A stretch of DNA of 64,000 bases, from NCBI GenBank assembly GCA_032164245.1, contig JAVMKO010000003.1, forward strand, positions 30,689,390 through 30,753,389. The letters run 5' to 3'. Both the position numbers and the translations under genes were made by a program. This document shows positions 1 to 12,772 of this stretch, piece by piece (position 1 is the stretch's first letter; every line of letters starts with the position of its first letter). This DNA is from Sternotherus odoratus. Its lineage: Eukaryota; Chordata; Testudines; Kinosternidae. Under the pieces are notes generated by a model. It saw only the letters and a program-made list of their open reading frames with translations. It did no database searches and was not told the DNA's origin.

Positions 1-1293
1 GACAGATGCTCACAGACTTAATTTTCTGATAGCCCAACCATAAATTTCAAAACTGATAGTTCTCTGTCAACCTTAATCTGACTATTTAGAGATAATTATT
101 TACTAGTCAGAGACGTACAATAACTCTACCTTACTAAGGAGACACATTCCTAAAATCCAAGATTAGAGAGGGGCCAAAAAATATGTGGCTAAAGCATTGA
201 AGTAGTGATTCCAAAGTTTTGCAAGCCAACAGGGGTTCTTTCTATGAAACTACGTAACTTATGGACTTCTGGAAGCTTTAAAATTTTGGATCTGGGTCAC
301 AGCTTCTTTTTAGCATACTGTAGAGGGTGACAGGGGGTTAGGATAGGAAGCAAAGGGAGGTATAAGACTCAGTGGTGGGAGCGGAGGAAGGGCAGTCGGC
401 TGCAGGCTGGGAAAGAGAGTCCCGGGTAATTCTCTCTTTTTCCCTCTTTTGCCTCCGCCAGCCCCTTACTCTCTCAGGTGTGCGCAAGCTTACTTAGGGG
501 TGGAGTACTAAGCCACCATCTCATCCATTTCCACTCCCCACCCCAATGCTGTGTCCATCACTTTAAGCATTTAGAATGGCAGTTGAAAATAAGATAAGAT
601 GTCTGAAGTTTCTAAGGGTACGTCTATACTACCTGATCCAGCAGGTAGTGTTCGATGTATCGGGGATCGGTTTTTATCGCATCTCATCTAGACGCGATAA
701 ATCAATCCCCGAACGCGCTCCCCGTCGACTCTGGAACTCCAGCTCCGCAGGAGGAGTAAGCGGAGTTGACGGGGAAGCCGCTGCAGTCGACTCGCTGCCG
801 TGAGAACAGCCAGGTAAGTCAAACTAAGATGCTTCAGCTACGCTCTTGCCCTGACTCTTCCCTATGGCCCTGCCCCTGCTCCATCCCAGCCCTGCCTCTT
901 CCTGTGGGCAGCTGAGAATGTTAGAAGGGAGCATTGCATAGCTTTAAATGAGCATGTTCCCTAATTGATTAGCAACGAAACAACATTAGCTGGGATGACT
1001 TTAAATGAGGAGTTACTGTATTTAATTTTCAATAACAAATTTGCAGAATAATCTAACAAATGTTAAAAAACAAATGATCAAAATATCACACTGGCAAAAA
1101 AAAACAACCCAGCCCTGGTCCATATTTTTTCAGGGAAGCACACATACATGTAATTATAAAATATATAAAATTTTAAAAGATGAAATAAAAAAACTGAGGT
1201 AGTTTTATTGGTTTAATTTAAACCTAAAATTGAAAACCCTATTTATGTTCTACCAACAACTCCATGCAGTTCAAGTAACACTTTTTTTTCCAG
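1..1293 (+). other. FBXO25: FBXO25 intron (partial)
   Basis: AT-rich intron sequence preceding the F-box exon. The only structured content I see is a Harbinger-type MITE near 616-855, listed separately. The earlier FBXO25 exons, including the start codon, lie left of the window. A polypyrimidine run and CAG at about 1281-1293 form the acceptor for the next exon. Confidence 0.7.
616..855 (+). mobile_element. PIF/Harbinger-type MITE, truncated copy 1
   Basis: Starts with GGGTACGTCTATACTACC, then a CpG-rich core with GATAAATC and CCGTCGACTC blocks shared with the copies at 25632, 27467 and 41453. The right end is degenerate (near TTCAGCTACGCTCTTGCCC) and I cannot place it exactly. The 75-codon open frame across it is a by-product of the GC-rich core and not a gene. 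Confidence 0.65.
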
Positions 1294-1476
1294 CAAGTTA
1301 ACAGTGGCCTCACGCTCAGCGATCTCCCTCTGCATATGCTGAATAACATTTTATACCGGTTCTCAGATGGCTGGGACATTATTACCCTGGGTCAAGTGAC
1401 CCCAACACTGTACATGCTCAGTGAAGACAGACAGTTGTGGAAAAAACTTTGCCAGTACCATTTTGCAGAAAAACAG
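1294..1476 (+). CDS. FBXO25: FBXO25 F-box exon
   Basis: An internal coding exon of FBXO25, the substrate-recognition subunit of an SCF (SKP1-CUL1-F-box) ubiquitin ligase; known family role, nuclear in mammals. The acceptor is a poly-T tract ending in CAG (1291-1293) and the donor is CAG|GTAACG (1476/1477). It reads in phase 0 over 61 codons, including [20 protein letters not shown], then the [20 protein letters not shown] stretch and ending YHFAEKQ. This is the F-box that binds SKP1. FBXO32 is nearly identical in this exon, so the exon alone does not decide. The next exon reads [12 protein letters not shown], which is FBXO25 type, so the gene is FBXO25. An internal ATG at 1336 opens an apparent ORF, but it is a methionine within the F-box and not a start. 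Confidence 0.96.
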
Positions 1477-1488
1477 GTAACGGGAGAG

Positions 1489-1490
<2 letters not shown>

Positions 1491-1524
<34 letters not shown>
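1491..1524 (+). repeat. (GT)17 microsatellite
   Basis: About 17 uninterrupted GT units begin 14 bases after the FBXO25 5' splice site at 1477. The open frame ending in alternating Cys-Val residues is intron read-through into this repeat. Confidence 0.97.
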
Positions 1525-1526
<2 letters not shown>

Positions 1527-2321
1527 AATTTGATACAGTTTTCTGTCATACTGGATGAAGATGATCTTAGTATGAATTCCTCAGTGAATTTGCCCTTGCA
1601 TTCACGTTGAATAATGGCAGTGTGGGTAATGGAAAAGCGATCCGTTTTTTTTTTTCCAGAGGTAGTGTCTATCCTTAGTTCCCACTGATTTCTGTGAGAA
1701 ATATGCTCTGTACATCAACCCAAGAGACTTTATCCGGATGTTTTCCATGCAGTGGTGGGGAGGGCAGTGGAAGCAGTGTCTACACTAAGTTTTTTTCCTT
1801 CATATTTCACACAATTCCTGCCAACTGTGGCAAATTGGACTCTTAAAATAGTATCTGTATTTTAGATGCCCAGGTGATAGGTGCTTCAAGCTAAGATTTT
1901 TAAGAAATTATACAAATCTGAAGAGTCCGCCATGAGATTCTAGATTATATGTGTCTGCCTAGATTATTGAGTAGATTTTCTTGTATACAAATAACTTTTG
2001 CCACACATGCATTAGTCTCAGAGTTCAGCTAATAACGCTGATATCCATGACCATCTGGACTTAACTTACCCATTCTTTAAACTCCCACTAGCAGGGTGTA
2101 TGTGTATATGTGTACACATACACCCTTGCCCTTTAACACACAAGACTAAGAGCTTAAGAGCTGCTTTCCAAACAGTTGTCAGAGAAAATCCAGTACTGGT
2201 TGGAAGTGAGTCAGAATAGCCTCTTCCTGTTACATTGGGTGAACTCTGAGGCCTTAGACCAAACTTAGAAAAACTGACCCTCCTTCCACTCTTAATAGTC
2301 CAAGAGGAGAATAGTGTAGAA

Positions 2322-2644
2322 CAGGGATTGGCAACCTTTGGCACTCTGGCCATCAGGGAAATATGCTGACGGACCAGGATGGTTTGTTTACCTGCAGAAT
2401 CTGCAGGTTTGGCCTATCGCAGCTCCCACTGGCCACAGTTTGCCATTCCAGGCCAATGGGGACTGCAAGAAGTGGTGGACAGCACACTCCCTGGCCCGCG
2501 CTGCTTCCCTCGGGTTCCATGGGCCTGGAATGGCCAGTGGGAGCTGCAGTCAGCCTAACCTGCGGACACTGCGGGTAAACAAACCATCCTAGCCTGTCAG
2601 CGGATTTCCCTGACGGGCCGCGGGTCAAAGTTTGCTGATCCCTG
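2322..2644 (+). mobile_element. hAT-type MITE with TIRs and 8-bp TSD
   Basis: Left end CAGGGATTGGCAACCTTTGG and right end AAAGTTTGCTGATCCCTG are imperfect terminal inverted repeats typical of hAT elements. Flanks GTGTAGAA (2314-2321) and ATGCAGAA (2645-2652) match at 6 of 8 positions, consistent with an old 8-bp target-site duplication. The interior is itself an imperfect palindrome (GGATGGTTTGTTTACC at left, GGTAAACAAACCATCC at right), which explains the mirrored open frames on both strands. Confidence 0.85.
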
Positions 2645-3334
2645 ATGCAGAACTTCATGTTTGACCATTCGTGGCTTCATACAGACACTGAGCTAGTAAA
2701 CTAAATTACTACTTAATGTTGAATATATGAACAAAATAAAGTACACACTGTTTGAAAATAGATGTTAAAGAGATACAGTGGGAAAGAATGAGGGCCTCAT
2801 CCGATGAGTAGTAAGTATTCCATTATGGGAGTTGCAAGTGTGAGGTGGGCATGGCCGCTGTTTTGTGAAGATTTGAGAGGGGTGTTTTCCAAGTGGCACT
2901 CTTGCCGATATCAAGCAGATGAGCTGACCAAAAATTGTTCTTTAATCATTGGGCTGAGCTCATCCAATTGGACCCATGTTTTATTCTTTCAGGATAAAGT
3001 CCCATATTATTATTGTATTCCTTGAATGCCATCAGTGTGCTCTCTGCCATTCAAAGCATCAAAGAAGGCATCCATACCACCTCAAAAAATACCAAATTCA
3101 GTGAATTATACAAATTGACCACAATAAATTATTTCTGATGATAAAAAATCTGAACTGTCTTGAGATTGTTTGTAATCCAGAAAAGTGATATTAATGTGAA
3201 TATCTTCACAGAACCATTCTAAGTTGGGACTTGAATAGAGAGTTCTAAAGACTTGCTAATTCCACATGCTCACAAGAAACATTGATTTTAAATATCACTT
3301 CATCGTCTGGGTTGCCCAGCATATCCTATCCTGT

Positions 3335-3440
3335 CTCCTCTGTCTGTAAGACTGTAAACTCTTTGAGGCAAAATTGTTTTATTTTATTGACTGTATAGCA
3401 CTGAGCTCAAAATGGATATTAACTAATAAGTAAATGGTGA
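3335..3440 (+). repeat. Ancient SINE/LINE tail fragment
   Basis: The text GACTGTAAACTCTTTGAGGCA followed by a TGTATAGCACTGAG block resembles the widespread amniote repeat tail (column of gross composition: total, active interval, cost of position). Similar tails occur at 37255, 36440, 40810 and 61055. The family name is not certain. Confidence 0.45.
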
Positions 3441-3585
3441 TTGTTTCACAAGGAGAGGGATAGAAGGAGTCCAAACTGATATGGCACCTTGGCAAAAGAT
3501 GCAAAGGCAGCGGAATAGAAGTAGTATACCAAAGGAGAGCTTAGGAGGGTGATTTTTGGGAAATGTAGGCCATGGAAGCAAGTGT

Positions 3586-3706
3586 TAGGGTGACCAGATG
3601 ACAAATGTGAAAGATTGGGATGGGGGTGGGAGGTAATAGGAGCCTATTTAAGAAAAAGACCCAACAACTGGGATTGTCCCTATAAAATCGGGACATCTGG
3701 TCACCT
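3586..3706 (+). mobile_element. Short MITE (GGTGACCAGATG ends)
   Basis: Bounded by TTAGGGTGACCAGATG and its inverted form ACATCTGGTCACC. Related copies are at 20502-20588 and 31766-31873. The interior has CTCCTATTA and GGGACAGTCC type blocks in common. Superfamily undetermined. Confidence 0.7.
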
Positions 3707-3889
3707 TGCCAGGCATAAGAAGAACAATAGCTAAGAAGTAGGCAGGGTTTGGTTGAGCATTTTGAATTTGAGATGCAAGGTCAGGGAATTTTGAAGAGGG
3801 GAAGAGAAGAAGGATTCTGAACGAACATCATAATGGCTGGGGAGGAAGCTGTTATCTTAAGATAATATAAGAAATAAAAATCACTCCAG

Positions 3890-4140
3890 CACGTCAGTGT
3901 AACATGTCAGATACACCTTAGAGACTAACCATTTTATTTCAGCATAAGCTTTCGTGGGCTATAGCCCACTTCATCGGATGCATAGAATGGAACAGAAGTA
4001 AGATGCATTTATACACACAGAAAGAAAAAAAAAAAGTTGTACATTAGCCTATCAATTCTAAGAGGCTGTTAAATTAGGATGGGCTATCAAAGCAAACATA
4101 TCTATCACATTGAGAAGATTTAAACTTCAAGATGCCTTAT
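3890..4140 (-). mobile_element. Penelope-like fragment with decayed hammerhead-type motif
   Basis: On the minus strand the segment reads CCGATGA (plus 3971-3977), a helix GTGGG-CTATAG-CCCAC, GAAA (plus 3950-3953), then GCTTATGC. That is the hammerhead layout with one core change (CTGATGA to CCGATGA) and G rather than A/C/U at the base expected before cleavage, so it is probably inactive. It shares the GACTAAC and AAGCTTTCGTGGGCT blocks with the fold-back copies, but it is a single arm continuing into non-inverted sequence. The right end is approximate. Confidence 0.6.
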
Positions 4141-5102
4141 AAGAAATGGAAAGGGAGGTGGATATTTTTTGCTGTTTTTAAAATTAAATAGTCAGCTAGT
4201 ATTGTTTTTAAAATTATTATGAAGAACAAGTTTAAGCTTTGTTGTAACATGTGTACTTTGCCTGGACTGCTCAAGACTTGAATGCTTGTGCAGGAAAAAC
4301 TCTTTGAGTTGGCTTCTTAAATACCTTCATACTGTTTCACATCTGATACTCCTTGATGAAACAAACATAGGAGCCTTGTCTTATTACAGGCTTATTCAAA
4401 CTGATACAAGCTACGAACATGAGATCTTGGAAGAGTGTCGCTGTTTTCATAATGTAATAAAAGTACTGTAATGATAGATAATTAATAATAGTGTGTAATA
4501 AGCATGTTATATTTATATAAGCATGTCAACATTTTATATTTCCAAAATCACTGTTGTATAATTTATACTCAGGTAAAGGAGAAAAATCCCTGGAAATATT
4601 CATTTTTAGGAGGAGGGTTCATGAGACTTGATACTTTAGTGAAAGGGGTTCCCGGGTTGTTAGTTTGGGAACCACTGCTCTAACGGAAGGTTTCACATGC
4701 CAGTAATACTTTTTAACATTTTTAGAAGGTCTCTTTCTATAAGTCTTTAATATATAACTAAACTATTGTGTGTAAAGTAAATAAAGTTTTTAAAATGTTT
4801 AAGAATCTTCATTTAAAATTAAAATGCAGAGCCCCCCAGAGCGGTGACGAGGACCCAGGTAGTGTGAATGCCACTGAAAATCAGCTAACATGCCGCCTTT
4901 CACACCCATGCCATAGGTTGCCTACCTCTGGGTTAGAATATGACATAAATCACCTTTATATGGATGGGTCTAAAACTGTGCTTTAGAGTTTCAAGTTGAT
5001 ACGCCATGAAGTTGTATAGATGGTTTTTTTATACTTCAGCCTTTGATTGACTTGATTACTTTCTGCTAACAATTTAAATTATAATATTAATTTTATGTCC
5101 AG

Positions 5103-5246
5103 TTCTGTAGGCATTTGATCCTGTCGGAAAAAGGTCACATTGACTGGAAGCTGATGTACTTTGCACTTCAGAAATGTTATCCAATAAAGGAACAATATGG
5201 GGACACATTACATTTTTGTCGACATTGTAGTATTCTGTTTTGGAAG
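5103..5246 (+). CDS. FBXO25: FBXO25 Cys/His-rich exon
   Basis: A 48-codon internal exon in phase 0. Acceptor TTTATGTCCAG at 5092-5102 and donor AAG|GTAAGA at 5246/5247. It begins [20 protein letters not shown] and ends [10 protein letters not shown], which contains a short C-x2-C cluster typical of the FBXO25/FBXO32 C-terminal region. The ILSEKGH and LHFCRHC wording matches FBXO25 rather than FBXO32 (established family difference). The preceding exon ends in a complete codon, so the two join directly. It lies downstream of the F-box in the substrate-facing part of the protein. Confidence 0.96.
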
Positions 5247-8200
5247 GTAAGACCTGGAAATGTATAATTTTAACATTAGAAAATACTTTCAGAGTTAGCT
5301 ACTGAAAAAAATATAGTTGACAGGGAAAAGGTTTGTGTTGTATAATTGTATGCCATCTCAGGTGGAAAATAATTGGGCTTTATATCAAACTAAGTAAAGT
5401 GGTTGCACCTACATAGCTTGGTACGTTCTTCCAAAAGAGGATTCCAGACAAAATGAGAACTCCGAAGTTGTATTCTGTGCTATATTTAGTTTTAAAATCT
5501 GTACCAGAAATTGATACTCTGTGCTTTTATAAAGAAAGAAGGAAAGAATCCAGCAGGCTTTTTGCTAGACAGCTATAATGCACAAATGTGGGGGAATGTG
5601 GGGGAAGCAGGCAGAGGACTAACTTTAACATTATGGCAGCCAATAAAAAAGATCAATAGTAAAAACATTTTATGATAGTATTTCCACATCAGTGATGTAG
5701 TATTTTACATGGTTTAGTAACCAGCTGTGTCTTGTGAAAAGCATTGAAGAACGTGTTAGATCTTTCTAAACACGTATTTTGTGTTTCCCTTATCTTGCTG
5801 TTTGGTAGTATGTTTGGCCTTGAAGAAGGATTTTGTTTCTCTAGGGTAATCTGCTTCTTAACTCTCACCTGAAGTCATAATAATCCTATTTTGGTTTAAC
5901 ATTTGATGGCTAGAAAAGTGGATTCGGTGCTTTTCTGACTGACTTCAATTGGCAACCCAAAGACTACAGTCGATTATGATTTCAAATGGAAAATAAGAAG
6001 CAAGAGTTGCTTGGAAACGTTGAAAAATCTTCTGAGAAATCATTTTGCTTTTATACATTCTATTTTGTTTTTTCCATAATTCTGAAAATATTTACATGAA
6101 AGCAAGAGTAAGATTCCTTTTCTGCTCTTTCCCCCCTCTTCTCCTAAAGAAGATAATTCTTCCTGTAGGACTATGGGTCCTTTACATGATATTTGTAATT
6201 TATCCAATGAGGAATAATAGCATGTATGCCAATAGCAATGTCTGAATCATGTCATTCTGAATTTGAATATCCTTGTTATCTTGTCTGTACCTGTAGACCC
6301 TAATAATTAAATCAGTAGTACAAAAACATATAGTCAGTATAGCCTTCTGCTTTAAAAAAGTCTATACAACTTATTGATGTATAGGTCTTGCACTTCTGAT
6401 AAAGAATTGCTAGGGAATAAAAGCTGTCCATTGCAGTAGACTGTCCTGTAACTTGCTGCCTAGTTAGGACACAGTTTTTTCTTGATAAAATGCAGCTGAC
6501 GACATGACCATGCAGTTATGAGAGAGTTGGGGGTTTTAGTTCTTGTGAATACTAGTTCTCTTTTTAATTTCTAAAAGCTTTTGTTGTTGGGGTATTCCTG
6601 TGTAAGGGGATAACCAGATACTATCTGACATTTCGCCTCCACTCAGATGTTTGCTACAGTTATGCTTTAGAGTATAGTGCATTTAATGCTGGGAATGACC
6701 AGATTTGTGGTATTCCTAGGAGTCTAGAATTTAAGTTCAAGGATCATAGGGAAGTATAGAAGGAAGTAGAAATACTACATACACCGATAGAATGGCTATA
6801 TACTTAGAATTGTGGAGTACTCCATGTAAGTATAGTTATTGATTCCTTCCTCCTACGATAGGAGTTCTGAGTGCTGATATGCAGATCAATTCCCAGGCAG
6901 GAATAACAATGATTTCTTGATGGCACTGGCACTAATGATTGCTATCGCAAGACTTCATACACAGAAGTGAGTTGTTTGGGCTGACTGTGGATTTTCATAA
7001 CTTCTTTCAGTTAGTTTTTAAACTGTTCTCAAATTAAGGAGTGGCTTTAGTTTTCAGGGTCTCAGAAAAAGCAGATATGACAAAAATCTTCAACCTTTAA
7101 AATAATTACTAACGTTTGCCAGTAGTGGGAAACTAATTCTTTCTCTAACCAAAGTGATCTAACAGCTCAGCTTAGTGCTACTAATTCTGATTTGGTGGGA
7201 CTTTTTATTGTTGTGTTATCTTAAGGTCGTTGGGTCAAAGAAGGCGAAGGCGGTTGATTTGGTTCTAAGGGTACTGAAGTTTGTTGGCACGCTGATCTCA
7301 TGAGGGAACAGGTTCAAAATTCATGGGCCTCTGGGCAAAAATCCTACATCTTCTGTATGTCTCATGTTGATGTTTCCAGTTCTACTGGAATGTGGGTTTC
7401 CTGGTAGGTCATGATCATATAGGATGGAGAGGTCCATCCTGTTGGTAACTTGGGACAGTCACATCAAGACATTTGAATAGGAGGATGAAAACCTTGAATC
7501 TAAGGGGAGCAAGAGCAGGAGGCAAAGCACGGGGCCGCCATTGTGGCTGAGTACAGAGGCTACTGTATTCTGTACCAGTAGTAACTCTTTTTATTATTAT
7601 TATTTTGATGGCTTTGTACTTGGGTGCAGAGAAATACAAGTCAAGCTTGGAGGTGATGTACATGTCAATCATTGGACACCGTGGCTAAACCTGAATAGGT
7701 TTCCCACCAGCTATGAATGAAAAAGGAGCTTTGTGTAGCAGTGGCAATTTTCAGGCCTAGTGGTCACAGAAGCTATGAACTAGAACTCTCTGAAAGCAGA
7801 TGCCCTCAAAGGAAGATGATGATGTAAAAATGGTGATTTCTCACCAGCATCATCAGTTCAGTCTTTCCATGATTCTGCTTCAGCCAGCTGCATTCCCTCC
7901 AGTTGCTGATGTCAGCCGAGCTGTTGGGTAGCTGGGAGAATGTGCTAATTGTGTCTGATGTGAAGGTGCTGTAAAGTTGAGTGTCCTCTGGGTATTTTGT
8001 ACCTTTTAAATTACTCCTCCAACCAGGACTATAGTCAGTGTACCCAGGCTAATCCTTTTAATTTTTTTTGTAGGACATGTAGTAGGATTGCTGGTGACTC
8101 AGAATCTCTGGTTTACAGCATGCAAAAGATGGTAGGAGAAAAATACACACATCTTCAAAACTTCGTTGTGGGTTATTGGTTCAACACAGAACCTGAGAGA

Positions 8201-11200
8201 AGAGGTCTACTTACTGAATTACCAGGGAGCATGGATTCATGTCACACTCAGTCAGTACCCAGCCCAAGCCAGGGAAGCTAATGATCCAACCAGATGACCA
8301 AATTTAGTGGTGAATCTTAGTCACGTTTCATCTGAGGCATGTTGCATTTATGCTAAGAAGACTGAATTAGCATTCCAGTACTGTGACCATGCCTGATCCT
8401 ACTGACTTGAGGGGTCTAGTAGAAGTGGTATGGCTGCAGAGTTAATAAACGGATTACTCCAAATGCAAATTTAGTAAATGGAGGTTTATCTCCTCTACAG
8501 CATTGAAATATGAACCACATCAATGCAATCTACAAATATTTGACACTGCTGAAATAATTAGTGATGTTACTTCATTTCTAAATTGACAATTTCTACACTA
8601 TAACTGGCACCCTTAGCAGAGATGCCAAAGGCCTGATCAGCATGACGCCTGAATTGCCTCCTTGCTCTGACCCTTTCACAAGCTTTTAAAACATAAAAAG
8701 AGAAATCAACCAAGGGAAATGAAACGTCTGCTCCTATCATCTCTGATGAGACTTTGTGCTCTTTGGAAACAGCTCTCTTAACTGGAAAAAGAGGAATACC
8801 AGTTTAAATCTATTAATGGTAGTAAACCAAGTTGTAACAAACCCTCTGTTAGGGTTCAGTATGGTACATGGTTTTAACTTGGTGTCAATAAAATGCATAC
8901 AGTACAGTGTTTGACTAATATCATTACAGTATCTGTACTTAACACCTATTTTTTCCAAACTGAAACTTGATCCTTTACAGTGCTTTTAGACTTTCTAAAT
9001 GTTTGATTTATTGTGTAACTTTAAAATTTCCATGTTGTTTTTTTTAAAGGAAAAATGCTAGCTAGTTACTTTAAATTTTGTGGTAGTGTAGGGGGGGAAC
9101 TAATAAGACATTTACACTTTGTTAAATTATATATTATCAGTACATACTGTGAAGAAAAAAATATTCTTAATTGGATACTAATAATTCAAAAGCTGGTCAA
9201 TTTTTAAAAAGTTCAAAGTAATTTTGGACACTTTGCTCTTTTTTATTGTTTTACAGTTGCTTTCCTTTGTTAAAAAAAAGTTGTTTGTTTTGTCTCCTGT
9301 TATATGAAAAACACACAAAAAGGAGGATGGTTGAGTATACATGGAACCAATGATACAGTAAAGAACATGATTTCTCAATTTTCAGTTTTTCAGTCATTCG
9401 GTTCTAGTAAGCTTAGCTGTTGTTTATAACAATAATAGTTTTTTAAAAACCTTCAAACAGCAATGTATAGGGTTTTTTTTATTGACGGCATTCCTTTAAA
9501 ACAAATGATCATAGAAAACTTAAATACAGCAGTGAAACCATTACTAACGACTTCATAGGAGGTGTGATAATATATAAAAGAACATCTTGTACTCTTTAAT
9601 ATTAAGAGGAAATGAATATAGCGCACACTCATCACCTCAAATGACACTTTGAGAAGTGATTTTTCAAAAAAAGACTGATGATCATCTTTAATATAGACTA
9701 AATATGTAATTACTCAGTGGACTAAAAATGCTGGCATCTAGTACTATCAAGTGATGCATTTCTGTGAGCACTTTTTGTTTATATCATAACTCTTCCATAT
9801 TATTATGTGGTGTCACCAATGTGGGTAAATTTCTTCTGTTGCTAACTGAATGATACATTGCAGCAGATCTAGAGATGGGACACGAATGATGGCGTATTTG
9901 TCCTTCTTTAATGGTAATGTTTTCAACGGTAGGCAGATCATTGAAGCACCTCGCAGTAACTAAAAGCTATTTCAAGCAGATGATGCGATCTAACACCTGT
10001 TCTTACTCCTCTTGAGTTTTAGCAGTAGTTTGTATGTGGGCTTTGTTTTCCAACAGATTAAAATAATCTATGGCAAATAGTAATCAAAATCATGTACTAA
10101 ACTTCTTATTTCAAATGACAGCCTGTCCAAAAAATCTTAATGTTTACTCTCTTTTACTTTATTGCACTCCTTCCTGCTTCTTCCTTCATGATCCCAAAGG
10201 ACTACCACCTTGCTTTGTTACTCAAGGTATTTCATGTGTTTCATCCCTGCTTTTATCTATGCTGATTATGTAATGTTGAAGTGTTCAATTGTAATTTATG
10301 TTTCAGTTTGTCATGAAGGGCTAAGAACAAGTTATTCCTGCAGCTGTTGACACTATTTGGATACTGTAATCTTCCAAGCTCAGCTTTGCACTTTTTGTTG
10401 TTGTTGCTATTTTTATTGCAGTGTTCCTCACTGTACTGTTTCAAGGCAAGGGACTAAATTCAGCCTCTGATGTAAGCAGGTGCAGCTATCACTGAACTCA
10501 GAAGGTTATGCCCTCTTACATGAAAGATGAATTTTGCATAAAGTAGGCACATTCTAATGGATTTAGTTCAGCAATGGAATCTAAGAGCAGTAAAGGCAAT
10601 ATAGGTACTGAAATTGCTTTTACCACCTGCATAATTTAATTACACTTAAACCTGTTTTAGTCAAAGACTTTCTACAAATAGTAGTTTTTTTAAAAAAGAC
10701 CTCTTGTGATTAGAGGAAAAGGAAATTATGACATTGCTTTCTGAATGAGAAATTTACAGATAAGAATTACACACTAGAGCACACTGTAAGCTTTTGGTTG
10801 TCAGCAATTAAGCTGAAATTTGGGGAAGAAAACAATTATATTTGTCATTCGATGCTCCTTATAGACAGTGAATATTTTCTTTCAACTTTATTTAATTAGA
10901 TCAGAATAAATGTGATTTATTGAAATTTGATTGGAAGTGAATCATTATGCATGAGAAAGCAAGATTTTTAAATTAAAACAACTCAGAAGCAAGAGCATCC
11001 AGAATCACCAGTGGATATGCAGTGCCTTACCGCTGATAAAAACATGCACATAGCTCTTCAAATCCATAAGGCTCTTGCAGAGTAATATTGCTATCTGGGT
11101 TTAAAAAACAAAAATGGATTTTAGTTGAGATTGTTCTTCAGGCTTCTCTTCCTGACTGAAAGGAGGAGCTTGGGAAGGTGTTTTTCTTGCTGTTGTGAAG

Positions 11201-12304
11201 AACAAACAGACAACACTTGACAGGCCATGCCTTAGAATTACATTTAGAAAGCCTATAGAGGGAAACAAAACTAACTCTTCTCCAAGAATCTAGCTCAGGT
11301 AGGCAGAGGTCCCAGGATCTGGGAAATGAGTTCTGGTGGCAATGGGGAGATGGTGGGTGCTCCTTGGCTAGTTACAGGTTCTGATTTCCAGGGAGAAAGA
11401 TTCCTCTGCCGCTGCAGTTTGTAGAAGAGCCCTTCTCAAGAGAATAAGTGAGGTTCAGCTTTCATCTGTTCAAGCCCTTGGCATCTTTCTCTGCTGACTG
11501 CAGCATCTCCTATCCTCTCGGTCTCTGAAGGCAGTTCAGTTAGGGAACTTATTGTTAATATTTGCTTTTTTTTAACCACTTTTCTTCCTGCTTCCCATGT
11601 CATTAAAAGATCACCATGCTCTCAGACTCTGTCCTTAGGCACTAAGCAAAAGAAAGGACATAAATAGATCTTCATTTTAAAATCTCATTTCACACTTTTT
11701 TTCTTTAAACCTAGACTAGGGTATTTATTTTTACAGACTAAGACTCTCCCTTTCACAAGTTCCATTGCATCTAGACTCCCGTTTAAAATGGATGCTTCAT
11801 CCTTAGCTTGCACTATTGTGCCTACATATGTGTGCTTCCCTACTAGGTTTTAAGGAGTTGAATTCAGAGCTCCCAGTTTAAGTTCTTACTTTCTGTGAAA
11901 TACAGTTCTTCTTTACCTCACTGAAATGCCAGTGGAATACTTCCATTAACGTTATACACTACTGCTGTCAATGGTAGAGGCTGTATGATTTCTTTACCGT
12001 GTGTTTACCTTCTTTGAGCCTTTCTGCTCATCACACTGGATTTATGGTTATACATAGCAAGGATACTTAAAAGCAGCTGTTTATGAGCTTTATGAACATT
12101 GTCTTTTAAGATATTTACTAACTTCACTATCCAGGCTTGTACAGGACTTTGTGCTTACAGCAGCTATAGCATTTCCTTCTGGTAATGGTTGTTATAGGTT
12201 ACAAAAGAGATGTGAGCATGTAATAAAATTAACTCAAATCCTAAATGTTTTTCAGCCATACAAGAGCCTCATTCTGAGTCTAGGCTCTCAATAACCTTAG
12301 TTTT

Positions 12305-12560
12305 AAAGCAGGACCAGATGGCTCAGTTGGATAGCACTGACAGAGTCTTTCAACTTCACGTCACCAGTTTAAACCCTGACCAGTCCAGTATTGATCAAAA
12401 GTCAGTGTGACTGAAAATGCCATATGCAAAACAAACTGGAACTCTGTCAGCCACTCCTCCAGTGTCACAATTGGCTGTGTCTGCAGAGAATTGGGTGAAA
12501 ATTTCACTCTCCTCACCTCTACTACAAATATTCTGCCTAGAGCAAGGCCCAAGGCAGTGT
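12305..12560 (+). mobile_element. Possible tRNA-headed SINE
   Basis: The block TGGCTCAGTTGGATAGCA resembles a pol III A box and CCAGTTTAAACCCTG, about 40 bases later, resembles a degenerate B box. No poly(A) tail or TSD was found. Weakly supported. Confidence 0.35.
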
Positions 12561-12670
12561 AGGAAGCTTGCTCTGCTGCTGTCCTTTTTTGTATATGGGG
12601 GGGGGGGTTGTTTTGTGTGGTGGAAATGGGACATCAACCTTGTATCTTCCCCAATAACTAAATACAGTAC

Positions 12671-12772
12671 TGTGGCACCTTATGCTTCAATACATTAGTT
12701 AGTCTTTAAGGTGCCACAGGACTCTTTGTAACTTCTGCAATTCCAGACTAACACGGTTACCTCTCAAATTCT
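12671..12772 (+). mobile_element. Fold-back retroelement copy B (short, 12-bp TSD)
   Basis: A 102-base insertion flanked by perfect direct repeats TAAATACAGTAC (12659-12670 and 12773-12784). The inner part has TGTGGCACCTTA at left against TAAGGTGCCACAG at right. The right end carries the family tail CCAGACTAACACGGTTACC. It keeps TTATGCTTCAATAC, the 3' part of the ribozyme region, but the CTGANGA and GAAA core is deleted. Confidence 0.8.

Larger units (their letters stand above)
1525..5102 (+). other. FBXO25: FBXO25 intron with MITE and SINE remnants
   Basis: Intron between the F-box exon and the Cys-rich exon. It holds a hAT MITE (2322-2644), an old SINE/LINE tail near 3335-3440, a GACCAGATG MITE (3586-3706), a ribozyme-type retroelement fragment (3890-4140), a hAT remnant ending GTTTGGGAACCACTG near 4615-4685 and another GGTTGCCTACC hAT remnant at about 4820-4935. 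No other coding exon with convincing splice sites was seen. Confidence 0.7.

Noticed and set aside
1336..1527. 63-codon ORF as a separate small gene
   Set aside because: It is the FBXO25 F-box exon read through the donor into the GT repeat; the ATG is internal.
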